64,000 nucleotides of DNA, taken from NCBI GenBank assembly GCA_004292695.1, contig RDXV01000002.1:1-64000 (forward strand), written 5' to 3'. The notes under the pieces were generated by a model. The model was not told the origin of the DNA, made no database searches, and saw only the letters and a list, made by a program, of their open reading frames with translations. The stretch comes from Nostocales cyanobacterium. Lineage in GTDB: Bacteria; Cyanobacteriota; Cyanobacteriia; Cyanobacteriales; Nostocaceae. Each line of letters opens with the position of its first letter. Within the stretch, counting starts at the first letter, position 1. Below, piece by piece: positions 1 through 8,117 of the stretch. The position numbers and the translations under genes are program-made.

Positions 1-42
1 GGGGAAGCAGGGGGAGCAGGGGGAGCAGGGGAAGCAGGGGGG
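1..42. repeat. Purine-rich tandem repeat
   Basis: Imperfect tandem copies of GGGGGAGCA and GGGGAAGCA fill the left edge of the window and may continue to its left. They are non-coding and resemble the other short tandem arrays between genes here. Confidence 0.8.
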
Positions 43-71
43 AGATAAATTAGTTATTTATTTTCCTTGAA

Positions 72-134
72 CTCCTGACTGCTGACTCCTGTACGGGCGA
101 ACGGCCGTTCGCCCCTCCTGACTGCTGACTCCTG
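72..134. repeat. 20-bp palindrome between two 20-bp direct repeats
   Basis: A perfect 20-bp palindrome at 95-114 (GGGCGAACGGCCGTTCGCCC) lies between two identical 20-bp copies of a CTCCTGACTGCTGACTCCTG unit at 72-91 and 115-134. The palindrome would form a strong hairpin. It lies downstream of the rpmH-rnpA-PH gene group (minus strand), so it could act as a terminator, but there is no clear T-run and it looks more like a dispersed palindromic element. Confidence 0.8.
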
Positions 135-182
135 CATCCTTGAGTAGTTTCATTCCTGTTGATATACAGCGTTTATTATTGA

Positions 183-572
183 CTACTTGGAAGTAGGAGT
201 ATATTGGGGATTTCTTGCAGCTACTTTTTCATTGATGTAGTCATACACTTCCCGGAAGTTGGGAATAGCCCGCATTTCTAAACGGCTACCGTTTCTCAGG
301 GTAAGTACCATGTCACCCCAAATACCTACACCGCGAGGAACTTTTACCACTTTGACGATTTCTGAATATATAACGTCAGAGCGATCGCGTCCTAACCAAC
401 CACCCATCACGGAAATACGCCGATCAGTGATCCGAAACCGTAACCACAAGGCTCTGACTATCGCCCCAATGGTTAATGGTAAACCCACTACCGTTAGTCC
501 AATCAATACGTTGAGAATTAAATCCCCAATGTGGGGGCCACCTTCATAATAAATTTCTTCACGAATACCCAT
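183..572 (-). CDS. PH-domain membrane protein downstream of rnpA
   Basis: 129-aa protein with a hydrophobic segment at about residues 17-45 (DLILNVLIGLTVVGLPLTIG and on) followed by a bacterial PH-like domain (RFRITDRRISVMGGWLGRDR, then a strand-rich stretch to the C-terminus). Small proteins of this kind commonly lie between rnpA and yidC in cyanobacteria, and that neighbourhood is the main support. The start codon overlaps the end of rnpA by 14 bp, so the two are probably translationally coupled. The biochemical role is unknown; a membrane-associated function linked to the YidC region is inference. If the usual order holds, yidC would lie just left of the window. Confidence 0.85.
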   Translation of the reverse strand: MGIREEIYYEGGPHIGDLILNVLIGLTVVGLPLTIGAIVRALWLRFRITDRRISVMGGWLGRDRSDVIYSEIVKVVKVPRGVGIWGDMVLTLRNGSRLEMRAIPNFREVYDYINEKVAARNPQYTPTSK

Positions 573-981
573 TTATTACCTCTGCTTTTACCAACAACTG
601 CTCTAATTCTTGCAGAAATTGTTGGCTTACGCACTCAGATTCTGCTGTCTTTGGTTTCACAATCACTACTAATCGCCATCCATCTGCTAATTTTGGCAAT
701 ATTTGGTACAATGCCGCCGTGATTTGTCTTTTTAGGCGATTGCGAACTACTGCTCTTTTACTGACTTTTGTACTTATGGAAACGCCAATTTTTGTTTTAA
801 CTGGTTTATTTTGGCTGGTTGATTGTTTTGTCATTACTTCGTCATCTCCATCCGCATTTTTTGGACATGACGGTTTTAAAGCTCTCAAAGTGAAATGAGA
901 GCTATGACACCGAATTCCTTCTCGGAAAACCGCTTGAAAATCTTTGCGGGATTTTAACCTATATGCTTTGGGCAAAGCCAC
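559..981 (-). CDS. rnpA: Ribonuclease P protein component
   Basis: 140-aa basic protein of the RNase P protein family, which binds the RNase P RNA and helps trim the 5' leader from pre-tRNAs. The N-terminus (LPKAYRLKSRKDFQAVFREG) and the RNR-type signature (KRAVVRNRLKRQITAAL, residues about 93-110) are characteristic. It is slightly longer than many homologues because of a polar insert at residues 38-60. It follows rpmH by 21 bp on the same strand, the normal bacterial rpmH-rnpA order, and overlaps the PH-domain gene downstream. Confidence 0.97.
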   Translation of the reverse strand: MALPKAYRLKSRKDFQAVFREGIRCHSSHFTLRALKPSCPKNADGDDEVMTKQSTSQNKPVKTKIGVSISTKVSKRAVVRNRLKRQITAALYQILPKLADGWRLVVIVKPKTAESECVSQQFLQELEQLLVKAEVINGYS

Positions 982-1002
982 AGCTACTCGTTTGCTGGAT
1001 GC

Positions 1003-1137
1003 CTAAACACTTAAACGATGACGGCCTTTTTTTCTTCTGGCGCTGATTACTCTTCTGCCAGTTGGGGTTTGCATTCTCGCCCGAAAACCAGAAGTTCTCT
1101 TTCTTTTACGGCAAGTACCGCCTAGTGTTCTTTGCAT
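1003..1137 (-). CDS. rpmH: 50S ribosomal protein L34
   Basis: A 44-aa Arg/Lys-rich protein read from the minus strand, starting [20 protein letters not shown] and ending GRHRLSV. It has the L34 signature ([18 protein letters not shown]...RR.KGR..L). A good ribosome-binding site (AGGAGAG) lies just upstream of the ATG. L34 is a structural protein of the large ribosomal subunit, and its place directly ahead of rnpA confirms the call. Confidence 0.97.
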   Translation of the reverse strand: MQRTLGGTCRKRKRTSGFRARMQTPTGRRVISARRKKGRHRLSV

Positions 1138-1250
1138 ACTGCTCTCCTGTTGTTAGAGATTGATTTTTATAAAAAGTCACAATCTGTTATCTTACCACTT
1201 TACAGTCCATAAAAATATGATTCTGGATCAAGTTTTTCAATTTCTAAGAA

Positions 1251-1371
1251 ACAGGTGACAGGTGACAGGTGACAGGTGACAGTGAACAGTGAACAGTGAA
1301 AACTGAAAACTGAAAACTGATAACTGATAACTGATAACTGATAACTGATAACTGATAACTGATAACTGATT
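1251..1371. repeat. Tandem 7-bp repeat array (STRR type)
   Basis: Heptamers run in blocks: ACAGGTG copies, then ACAGTGA, then AAACTGA, then about eight of TAACTGA. Each block differs from the next by a few bases while keeping the 7-bp period. Short tandemly repeated repetitive sequences of this kind are typical of heterocystous cyanobacteria. The last base of the array is the first base of the DUF2808 gene's stop codon. Confidence 0.95.
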
Positions 1372-1876
1372 ATGAGATACTCAGTACCCAAGTACCTATA
1401 TAACGCAGTAATGGTACATCTCCAGGAGAAAGAATTTGACAATTGAAATAGTACATTCCCCCAAAAGGTGGGTTTTGCACATTGGATAACACTATCTCAA
1501 CGGTGTTACCTGCTGGTACGGGTTCTTGGGGGAAAATTTCAATTACTCTGGCTTCTCTGTTCCATTTAACTTCATTTAAAGGTACACTTTTTCCTTTGAC
1601 TCTTATATCTACAGCTTTTGGATCAAAAGCACCGTTGTAGTAGTTAGGATAGGTAATAGCGAATTGTGCAACCGCTAAGTCCATTTTCTTGGCAGGTATT
1701 TTTAATACATACCTGTCTGTAGAATATCTATTACCGCCAAATTGTAAATGTGCGGGTAATTGGTTCTCTCGTTTAATACCACTCCACAGGGTAAAACCTT
1801 GGTTTGCTAAAACTACAGCGGGAAAACTTGTCATTAAACAACCAGTCACAGCTAAAGCAGAAAGTAAACGTCGCAT
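1370..1876 (-). CDS. DUF2808 family exported protein
   Basis: About 168 aa. The N-terminus MRRLLSALAVTGCLMTSFPA is a signal peptide, probably cleaved after VVLA. The mature part (FTLWSGIKRENQLPAHLQFG, then a beta-rich stretch with YYFNCQILSPGD) matches the cyanobacterial DUF2808 family, whose function is unknown. The ATG at 1876 is chosen over an in-frame TTG 18 bp upstream because GAGAGG lies at ribosome-binding distance from the ATG. The gene ends exactly where the tandem heptamer array begins, so repeat growth has reached the stop codon. It is probably transcribed alone. Confidence 0.85.
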   Translation of the reverse strand: MRRLLSALAVTGCLMTSFPAVVLANQGFTLWSGIKRENQLPAHLQFGGNRYSTDRYVLKIPAKKMDLAVAQFAITYPNYYNGAFDPKAVDIRVKGKSVPLNEVKWNREARVIEIFPQEPVPAGNTVEIVLSNVQNPPFGGMYYFNCQILSPGDVPLLRYIGTWVLSIS

Positions 1877-2621
1877 AGTTAGGCTGCCTCTCAATAAATA
1901 TTATCTATGTAATATTAAGTAAACGTCTCGTTAATATTCTTAACTAAACTTTACTACTTTATGGAAAATATTAGACGAAAAATTACAACAAAAGTGCCTA
2001 CTCTCGGCAAAACTTAATTATCAGGGTGAAAATCTGACATAGCAAGAATTGAGACTTAGATTTTACTAATCAGTTACAACCTAGTTAGAAATTAAGTTTA
2101 GTGATTTCATCCAGATAGCTGTTAGCAGACTATTGAATATTTAAACTTTGATGTATTTATATTTTGAATTGTATACAAATATTGATTTTTCATACATTTT
2201 ATTAATAATAAAAATTTAGCTACTAAGAAGTATTGTAAATATTTTTGCAGATAGACAATTAATCACTTAGAATCTAAATCAGTTTTTTTCAGTAATGACT
2301 AAATGTCGAATACTGAGCAATCCCGAAAATAATCTGAAGACATAGAGATCCAAGCAAAAAATCAACTTAATATATGCAGTGAGTATCTTAATTAACCATT
2401 CTTGGAAATTGCAAAACCTTAGCATTCAGGATTAAGAAATGTATCAAATATCAGAGATCCTCAGATGGTAATTGAAGTTATTACCTCAGATTAAAGCCTA
2501 AATCTTGAAGTTAAAAGTTTAATCTACCTATGAAAATTGATCAAGAATATGCTGAATGATGAACATAGCTAAAATACATCCGTAAATAACACGTATTTTG
2601 TATTTTTCTGGAGAATTTTTC
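1877..2621. other. Intergenic region, 745 bp
   Basis: AT-rich spacer between the divergently transcribed DUF2808 gene and pntAA. No convincing ORF, RNA gene or repeat array was found. It should hold the promoters of both flanking genes, but no clear consensus site could be picked. Confidence 0.5.
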
Positions 2622-3776
2622 ATGAAAATAGCAGTTGCTAAAGAAATAGAAGTTTGTGAACGTCGGGTGTCATTAATTCCTGACATTGTAGCCAAATTAG
2701 TCAAACAAGGATTAGAAATTTATGTAGAAACTGGTGCGGGAGAAAAAGCATATTTTACTGACGCTGACTACGAAGCAGCAGGAGCTAAAATTATCAGTGA
2801 TACTGTTACATTATGGGGTGAAGCGGACATAATGTTAAAAGTCAGTCCACCCCAAGACAGAGAAGATGGACGTTCTGAAATAGACTTACTTAAACCGGGA
2901 TCTGTTTTAATCAGCTTTCTCAACCCATTAGGAAATCCGCAAGTAGCGCAAAAATTAGCACAACGGCAAATTACAGCTTTAAGTATGGAATTAATTCCCC
3001 GTACTACCAGAGCGCAAAGTATGGATGCTTTATCTTCCCAAGCATCATTAGCAGGGTATAAAACTGTACTTTTGGCGGCGGCGGCTTTACCAAAATATTT
3101 CCCCATGTTAACCACTGCTGCGGGTACTATTGCACCAGCGAAAGTATTTATTATGGGTGCGGGTGTTGCGGGTTTACAGGCGATCGCCACAGCCCGTAGA
3201 CTAGGAGCAGTAGTAGAAGCCTTTGATATTCGTCCAGCCGTCAAAGAAGAAGTGCAAAGTTTAGGGGCGAAATTCGTCGAAGTTAAATTAGAAGAAGAAA
3301 CCGTTGCAGCGGGTGGTTACGCAAAGGAAATATCGGAAGACAGTAAAAAACGTACCCAAGAATTAGTTGCTACCCACGTCAAAAATTCCGATGTAGTCAT
3401 TACCACCGCCCAAGTACCAGGCAGAAAAGCACCCATCCTAGTCACAGAGGAGATGGTAAAAGCGATGAAACCGGGTTCTGTAATAGTAGACTTGGCCGCA
3501 GAACAGGGGGGTAACTGTGCTTGTACTGAACCAGGTAAGGATATTGTTTATCACGGTGTAACGATTATTGGACCAATTAATTTACCTTCATCCATGCCTG
3601 TACACGCTAGTCAACTTTATTCTAAAAATATTACTGCGTTGATGCAGTTGTTGATTAAGGATCAGGCGTTACAGGTTAATTTTGCGGATGATATTGTTGA
3701 TGCGGCTTGTGTTACTTATGGTGGTGAAATTAGGAATCAACGGGTTAAGGATGCTTTGCAAGCTGTTGTGGTTTAG
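2622..3776 (+). CDS. pntAA: Proton-translocating NAD(P) transhydrogenase, alpha-1 subunit
   Basis: 384-aa soluble, NAD(H)-binding subunit (domain I) of the membrane transhydrogenase, which couples hydride transfer between NADH and NADP+ to proton movement. Visible features: N-terminal IAVAKEIEVCERRVSLIPD, the RAQSMDALSSQASLAGYKTV segment, the dinucleotide-binding loop VFIMGAGVAGLQAIATARRL and the AFDIRPAVKEEVQSLGAKF region. The ATG at 2622 is preferred to a TTG at 2598 because GGAGAA lies just upstream of it. It heads a split pntAA-pntAB-pntB operon, as in Rhodospirillum rubrum and cyanobacteria. A dispersed repeat lies between it and pntAB. Confidence 0.95.
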   Translation: MKIAVAKEIEVCERRVSLIPDIVAKLVKQGLEIYVETGAGEKAYFTDADYEAAGAKIISDTVTLWGEADIMLKVSPPQDREDGRSEIDLLKPGSVLISFLNPLGNPQVAQKLAQRQITALSMELIPRTTRAQSMDALSSQASLAGYKTVLLAAAALPKYFPMLTTAAGTIAPAKVFIMGAGVAGLQAIATARRLGAVVEAFDIRPAVKEEVQSLGAKFVEVKLEEETVAAGGYAKEISEDSKKRTQELVATHVKNSDVVITTAQVPGRKAPILVTEEMVKAMKPGSVIVDLAAEQGGNCACTEPGKDIVYHGVTIIGPINLPSSMPVHASQLYSKNITALMQLLIKDQALQVNFADDIVDAACVTYGGEIRNQRVKDALQAVVV

Positions 3777-3785
3777 TTTTGAAGA

Positions 3786-3925
3786 TTTTTTGGAGAAACG
3801 AACCGCAAAGAACGCAAAGTACACGAAGGTAAGAGAGTTTAAGAGAGATTTTCCGTTTGTTGTGTAAGTTCTTTCTTTGCGTCTTTGCTCCTACCCTTCG
3901 GGATCTCCTGACGGAGATTGCGCGA
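3786..3925. repeat. Dispersed repeat inside the pnt operon
   Basis: The gap between pntAA and pntAB holds an inverted pair, CGCAAAGAACGCAAAG (about 3804-3819) and CTTTGCGTCTTTGC (about 3875-3888), followed by CCCTTCGGGATCTCC. Related GCAAAG/TTCGTG-rich sequence recurs near 5650, 7460, 9060, 15110 and 53850. It makes an unusually long spacer inside an otherwise compact operon and could form a large hairpin in the mRNA. Confidence 0.75.
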
Positions 3926-3948
3926 AACACTATTTATTATTTTGAACC

Positions 3949-4242
3949 ATGAATGAAACTTTACTAGCGGCTTTATTTGTGCTTGTTTTGGCTTCTTTTA
4001 TCGGCTTTGAAGTCATTAACAAAGTTCCCCCGACACTTCACACTCCTTTGATGTCGGGTTCTAATGCTATCTCTGGTATTTCGGTAATTGGTGCAATTCT
4101 CGCTGCGGGTGAGAGAAACACCAATTTATCAGTAATTTTGGGTTTAATTGCGGTGATATTGGCAATGGTTAACGTTGTCGGTGGTTTTTTGGTGACTGAC
4201 AGAATGCTACAAATGTTTAAAAAGAAGGATGTTAAAGCATGA
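3949..4242 (+). CDS. pntAB: NAD(P) transhydrogenase, alpha-2 (membrane) subunit
   Basis: 97-aa hydrophobic protein corresponding to the membrane part of the alpha subunit. It has about three transmembrane helices (LLAALFVLVLASFIGFEVI; ISGISVIGAILAAG; VILGLIAVILAMVNVVGGFL), and the VPPTLHTPLMSGSNAISGIS motif is diagnostic of the family. Its last four bases overlap the pntB start (ATGA), indicating translational coupling. With PntB it forms the proton channel. Confidence 0.95.
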   Translation: MNETLLAALFVLVLASFIGFEVINKVPPTLHTPLMSGSNAISGISVIGAILAAGERNTNLSVILGLIAVILAMVNVVGGFLVTDRMLQMFKKKDVKA

Positions 4243-5642
4243 ATACTTTTATACCAACTGGGATTCAGCTAACTTATTTAGTGGCTGCATCATTATTTAT
4301 CTTTGGTTTAAAAAAGCTGGGTTCTCCTGCAACTGCTCGTAATGGTAATGTTATTGCTGCGGTGGGTATGTTGTTAGCTGTGGTTGCTACTTTATTAGAT
4401 CAGCACGTATTAAATTACGAGATGATTTTAATAGGTTTGGTAATTGGTTCAGTTATTGGGGCTGTGGCAGCTTACAAAGTGCAAATGACGGAAATGCCCC
4501 AAATGGTAGGTTTACTCAATGGTTTGGGTGGTGCATCTTCCGCACTTATCGCTGTAGCTGAGTTTTGGCGGTTATTAGATAGTTCTCAACCTATCCCCCT
4601 CGATGTCAACATCTCTATGTTATTGGATGTGTTGATCGGTGGTGTGACGTTAACCGGTAGTTTTCTTGCTTTTGCTAAGTTGCAAGGTTTGGTTAGTGGT
4701 ACTCCTATTACTTTTCCTTTGCAGCAACCTGTTAACCTCTTGCTTTTGGGTACTTATTTAGCCGGAAGTGCTTATTTAATCATCTCACCGGATAGTTTAC
4801 CGATATTTTTAGCGGTGGTAGCGGTTTCCTTAGTGTTGGGGGTGATGTTTGTATTACCCATTGGTGGCGGTGATATGCCGGTAGTGATTTCGCTGTTAAA
4901 CTCCTTATCAGGGGTTGCTGCTGCGGCTGCGGGTTTTGTGGTGATGAACAATATGTTAATCATCGCCGGTGCTTTGGTGGGTGCTTCGGGTATCATCCTT
5001 ACAGAAATTATGTGTAAGGCTATGAACCGGTCGTTATTCAGTGTGTTATTTAGTGCTTTTGGTTCTGTAACTACTGCTAGTGGTGGAAGTGCTGCGGGTA
5101 CAAGTAATCAAACTGTTCGCAGTATTGATGCTGAAGAAGGGGCGATGATGTTGGGTTATGCTCGTTCTGTAGTGATTGTACCAGGTTATGGGATGGCGGT
5201 TGCTCAAGCACAGCATAGCGTCCGGGAGTTGGCGGATCAGTTAGAGCGTATGGGTGTGGATGTGAAATATGCGATACATCCGGTTGCGGGGAGAATGCCG
5301 GGACACATGAACGTATTGTTGGCGGAAGCTAATGTACCCTATACGCAGTTGTATGATATGGAGGATATTAATCCTCAGTTTGAACAAGCTGATGTAGCGT
5401 TAGTAATTGGTGCTAATGATGTGGTAAATCCTGCGGCGCGTAGTGATGCGAATAGTCCAATTTATGGGATGCCGATTTTAGAGGTTGATCGGGCGAAGCA
5501 AACTATTGTGATTAAGCGCGGTATGAGTGCGGGTTTTGCTGGTGTGGATAATGAGTTGTTTTATAAGGATAAGACGACGATGTTGTTTGGTAGTGCTAAG
5601 GATATGGTGGCTAAGTTGGTTAGTGAGGTGAAGCAACTTTAA
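4239..5642 (+). CDS. pntB: NAD(P) transhydrogenase, beta subunit
   Basis: 467 aa, the usual PntB length. The N-terminal half is a bundle of hydrophobic helices forming the membrane domain with PntAB. The C-terminal domain binds NADP(H): VVIVPGYGMAVAQAQHSVRE is the nucleotide-binding loop, and YAIHPVAGRMPGHMNVLLAE and DVALVIGANDVVNPAA are conserved family motifs. It supplies NADPH or balances redox pools. Start overlaps pntAB by 4 bp. No clear terminator follows; a dispersed repeat begins just after the stop. Confidence 0.96.
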   Translation: MNTFIPTGIQLTYLVAASLFIFGLKKLGSPATARNGNVIAAVGMLLAVVATLLDQHVLNYEMILIGLVIGSVIGAVAAYKVQMTEMPQMVGLLNGLGGASSALIAVAEFWRLLDSSQPIPLDVNISMLLDVLIGGVTLTGSFLAFAKLQGLVSGTPITFPLQQPVNLLLLGTYLAGSAYLIISPDSLPIFLAVVAVSLVLGVMFVLPIGGGDMPVVISLLNSLSGVAAAAAGFVVMNNMLIIAGALVGASGIILTEIMCKAMNRSLFSVLFSAFGSVTTASGGSAAGTSNQTVRSIDAEEGAMMLGYARSVVIVPGYGMAVAQAQHSVRELADQLERMGVDVKYAIHPVAGRMPGHMNVLLAEANVPYTQLYDMEDINPQFEQADVALVIGANDVVNPAARSDANSPIYGMPILEVDRAKQTIVIKRGMSAGFAGVDNELFYKDKTTMLFGSAKDMVAKLVSEVKQL

Positions 5643-5643
5643 G

Positions 5644-5690
5644 ATAAACAAACCACGAAGGCACGAAGAACACGAAGAGAAGAATTTAAA
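5644..5690. repeat. Dispersed CACGAAG-rich repeat
   Basis: AACCACGAAGGCACGAAGAACACGAAGAGAAG, in opposite orientation to the TTCGTGTTCTTCG copies elsewhere in the window. It marks the left edge of the accessory island. The sequence continues AT-rich to the next gene. Confidence 0.7.
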
Positions 5691-5798
5691 GAGCTTGCCT
5701 TGGGGGTGTAATGCTTCCAGGGTAATTTTTTTTCAATAATCCAAAAATTTTATACATTTCTGTTAATGTATTTATTGTAGTTAGAATTTGTGTTACTT

Positions 5799-6317
5799 AT
5801 GACTATAGTAATGGATAGAAATACTCAAAAAGAGGAATTTAGTTATGCTTATATTCGAGCAGTTGCTTCTGTCGCTGGTTATTCAGTTGATCAAAAGCCA
5901 AGACCTATGGATAATGCTGGAGTAGATGTCACTGTTACAGTACCAGGAGAAATTGGAACAGCATTATCTCCTAAATTTGATGCTCAGGTAAAATGCACTT
6001 CTTCAGAAGATATTATTAATAAAAGTTTCATTAAATTTCCCTTGCCAGTCAAAAATTACAACAGACTTCGCCATAAAAATCCTACATCTCCTCAAATTTT
6101 AATCGTTGTATTAGTTCCTGATGATATTACTGCTTGGCTTAATATTTCTGAAAGTGAAACATTACTAAAAAAATGTGGATACTGGATTTCACTAAAAGGA
6201 AAACCAGAAACTGAAAATACAAAGACAATTACGGTAGATATACCTCGTCAAAATATCCTAACTCCATCTTCTATGAAATTTATAATGGAAAAAATAGCAA
6301 GGAAAGAGGATTTATGA
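5799..6317 (+). CDS. DUF4365-like protein, possible PD-(D/E)XK-fold nuclease
   Basis: About 172 aa. The N-terminal part resembles DUF4365: a helix (QKEEFSYAYIRAVASVAGYS), then NAGVDVTVTV and, about 20 residues later, FDAQVKCTS. A conserved Asp followed by a Q/E-x-K triad on the next strands is the pattern of the PD-(D/E)XK nuclease fold, so a nuclease-like role is likely but unproven. Possible starts are GTG 5790, ATG 5799 and ATG 5811; none has a strong ribosome-binding site. The stop overlaps the next gene by 4 bp (ATGA), so the two form a module. Function in the cell unknown. Confidence 0.65.
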   Translation: MTIVMDRNTQKEEFSYAYIRAVASVAGYSVDQKPRPMDNAGVDVTVTVPGEIGTALSPKFDAQVKCTSSEDIINKSFIKFPLPVKNYNRLRHKNPTSPQILIVVLVPDDITAWLNISESETLLKKCGYWISLKGKPETENTKTITVDIPRQNILTPSSMKFIMEKIARKEDL

Positions 6318-7405
6318 ACACATCATCATATCTAAATATATTAGAATCTATAGATCCAATTGCTGTTATTGAATATCTCGAAACTAATAATTGGAAAGAA
6401 GAAGAAAGAATTGATACTAGAGCTATCATTTTAGCACAAAGAAAAAATAACAGGAATTTCTCAATTCTATTACCTTTAGATCCAGAAGTTCCTGATTTTT
6501 TTGATCGTATGTATGAAGTTTTTAAAACTCTAGAATTTTTTGAGGAAAGACCGATATCAGAAATAGTTAATGCTGTTAGAAGTGTTAAGCAAATAGCTAT
6601 AGAAAAGCAAAGAGAAATACTAACTTTAAAATTCAAGTTCATAGATGAAATTAATAAAAGGCAAGTTCCAGCGAAAAAGTTAGGTAGTGTTTTAACATCT
6701 ATTCAAGAATTGTTTGATGCTGTTGGTCAATCTGAATCAGGTAAAATTTCAGACAATGGCAAGATTCAAAAAGAAATTCTTGAAAGAACAGAGATATCTT
6801 TATTTGAAACTTTTCAAGGTTCTTTTGGTATGAAACTAGCTTTAGCACCACATCCACAACAGCTAAATTTACTCGAAAGACCATTAGCAGAAAAAGTTAC
6901 CGAAAGTTTTATTAGACTTATTAATCTTAGTAACAATTCTGATAAAGCAATATTGAAAGAATATTTACTCAAACTTAGAAAGAGATCAGCTTCTAGATAT
7001 CGTAAGTTTTTACAGTGCTTACTAAACTCACAAGCAAATTTTTACTTTGACTGGGGTTCAGTTAATCCTGAAAAGGGAGGTAAGGCTGTATTGAGTTTTG
7101 AAAATGTAATTAATACTATAGAGTTTATCAATAAAATGGAGGTTGAAGATCCAGAAGAATATACGGTAAATGGGAAGCTAATTGCTGCTAATGAAAATAC
7201 AAAGAAATTAGAAATAATAGGTTTTGAAGACAATAAAGTATACATAGGTAAAGCTACTGATTCTGTAATGAACAATAGAGAGATAGAACTAACAATAGGA
7301 AAGTCATACACTACAACTATTCAAGAAATATCTTCTATTAATCCTGCAACGACAGAGGAGAAAACTGAATATACAATTATTAACTTGTTATATCTCGATC
7401 AATAA
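6314..7405 (+). CDS. Unknown protein paired with the DUF4365-like gene
   Basis: 363-aa protein not recognised. Residues 1-60 look like a small alpha/beta region (YLNILESIDPIAVIEYLETN). Residues 60-250 are mostly helical and charged, with possible coiled coil near SVKQIAIEKQREILTLKFKF. The C-terminal about 80 residues are beta-rich with short repeated strands (KLIAANENTKKLEIIGFEDN). No signal peptide or membrane segment. It overlaps the upstream gene by 4 bp, so it was probably inherited and is translated with it. A sensor or regulator for the nuclease-like partner is a guess. Confidence 0.6.
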   Translation: MNTSSYLNILESIDPIAVIEYLETNNWKEEERIDTRAIILAQRKNNRNFSILLPLDPEVPDFFDRMYEVFKTLEFFEERPISEIVNAVRSVKQIAIEKQREILTLKFKFIDEINKRQVPAKKLGSVLTSIQELFDAVGQSESGKISDNGKIQKEILERTEISLFETFQGSFGMKLALAPHPQQLNLLERPLAEKVTESFIRLINLSNNSDKAILKEYLLKLRKRSASRYRKFLQCLLNSQANFYFDWGSVNPEKGGKAVLSFENVINTIEFINKMEVEDPEEYTVNGKLIAANENTKKLEIIGFEDNKVYIGKATDSVMNNREIELTIGKSYTTTIQEISSINPATTEEKTEYTIINLLYLDQ

Positions 7406-7454
7406 TTGAGATTCAATATAATTTCGCTATTATAAATACTTAATAATTTAATTG

Positions 7455-7610
7455 CTCTTTCTTCTCTTCTTTCTTCGTGTTCTTCGCTCCTTAGTGGTTC
7501 GTTAAAAAGGATATTGGGGGAAAATGAGCAATCCTTCTTCTGCGTTCTCTGCGTCTCTGCGTGAGATAAAAAAGGATGTTAGGAAGTTGGAGAGAGTGCG
7601 ATCGCTGTTT
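7455..7610. repeat. Dispersed repeat copy (island repeat)
   Basis: Contains TTCTTCGTGTTCTTCG, then TGGTTCGTTAAAAAGGATAT, then GAAGTTGGAGAGAGTGCGAT ending in a GCGATCGC octamer. The same ordered blocks occur near 9060-9297, 15100-15206 and 16736-16808, and parts occur near 10785, 13066 and 14011. It is non-coding although it carries a short open frame. Confidence 0.8.
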
Positions 7611-7721
7611 CCTGGGACAAGATTACTAGGCAATTACTATGAGCTTATCTGGCTAACGCACAATTTAAAATGGCTATTAGTATTTTACTCATTGCTTTTA
7701 CCCTCAGACATTACAACAATT

Positions 7722-8117
7722 TTAATCTGTTTGAGGATAAGGAATTATTGACGATAATATACTAATTACTTCAGTAACAAATTCAACTGAAACTTTTTCT
7801 TTTAATTCAGCTTTTCTTGCTTTCCAGTCAACACTTTTAATATGATCTGCTAAAACAAAACCTGTAGTGTTTATACCATTAGGTACAGGAACTTCAAAAG
7901 GATAATCTTTTGTACTGTTAGTGATTGGGCAAACTATAGCAAGACCACTCACCTCATTATATATCATAGGAGAAATAACTAACGCGGGGCGATTACCAGC
8001 TTGTTCATGACCCGCTTGAGGGTCGAAATACAGCCATACAATATCGCCCCGATCTGGTACATAGACATTACTACCAGACTTCCCTACCGATTGGTTCACC
8101 CCAGTCACTTTCACCAT
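7722..8117 (-). CDS. mazF: MazF-type mRNA interferase toxin
   Basis: Up to 131 aa; the family core begins YVPDRGDIVWLYFDPQAGHE and includes GNRPALVISPMIYNEVSGLA, CPITNSTKDYPFEV and VLADHIKSVDWKARKAE. It is very close to E. coli MazF, a sequence-specific endoribonuclease. Conserved Arg and Thr/Ser positions of the active site (R in GNRPALV, T in CPITNST) are present. The start is uncertain: ATG 8117 or GTG 8099 both lie inside the upstream antitoxin gene, giving an overlap of 47 or 29 bp. The upstream gene supplies a MazE-type tail, so the pair should form a working TA operon. Confidence 0.92.
   Translation of the reverse strand: MVKVTGVNQSVGKSGSNVYVPDRGDIVWLYFDPQAGHEQAGNRPALVISPMIYNEVSGLAIVCPITNSTKDYPFEVPVPNGINTTGFVLADHIKSVDWKARKAELKEKVSVEFVTEVISILSSIIPYPQTD

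Noticed and set aside
1200-1442. 80-codon open frame on the minus strand
   Set aside because: It mainly translates the heptamer array into repeated LSVISYQ units; not a protein.
7524-7751. 75-codon open frame on the plus strand
   Set aside because: It lies in an island-repeat copy and overlaps mazF; no family features.
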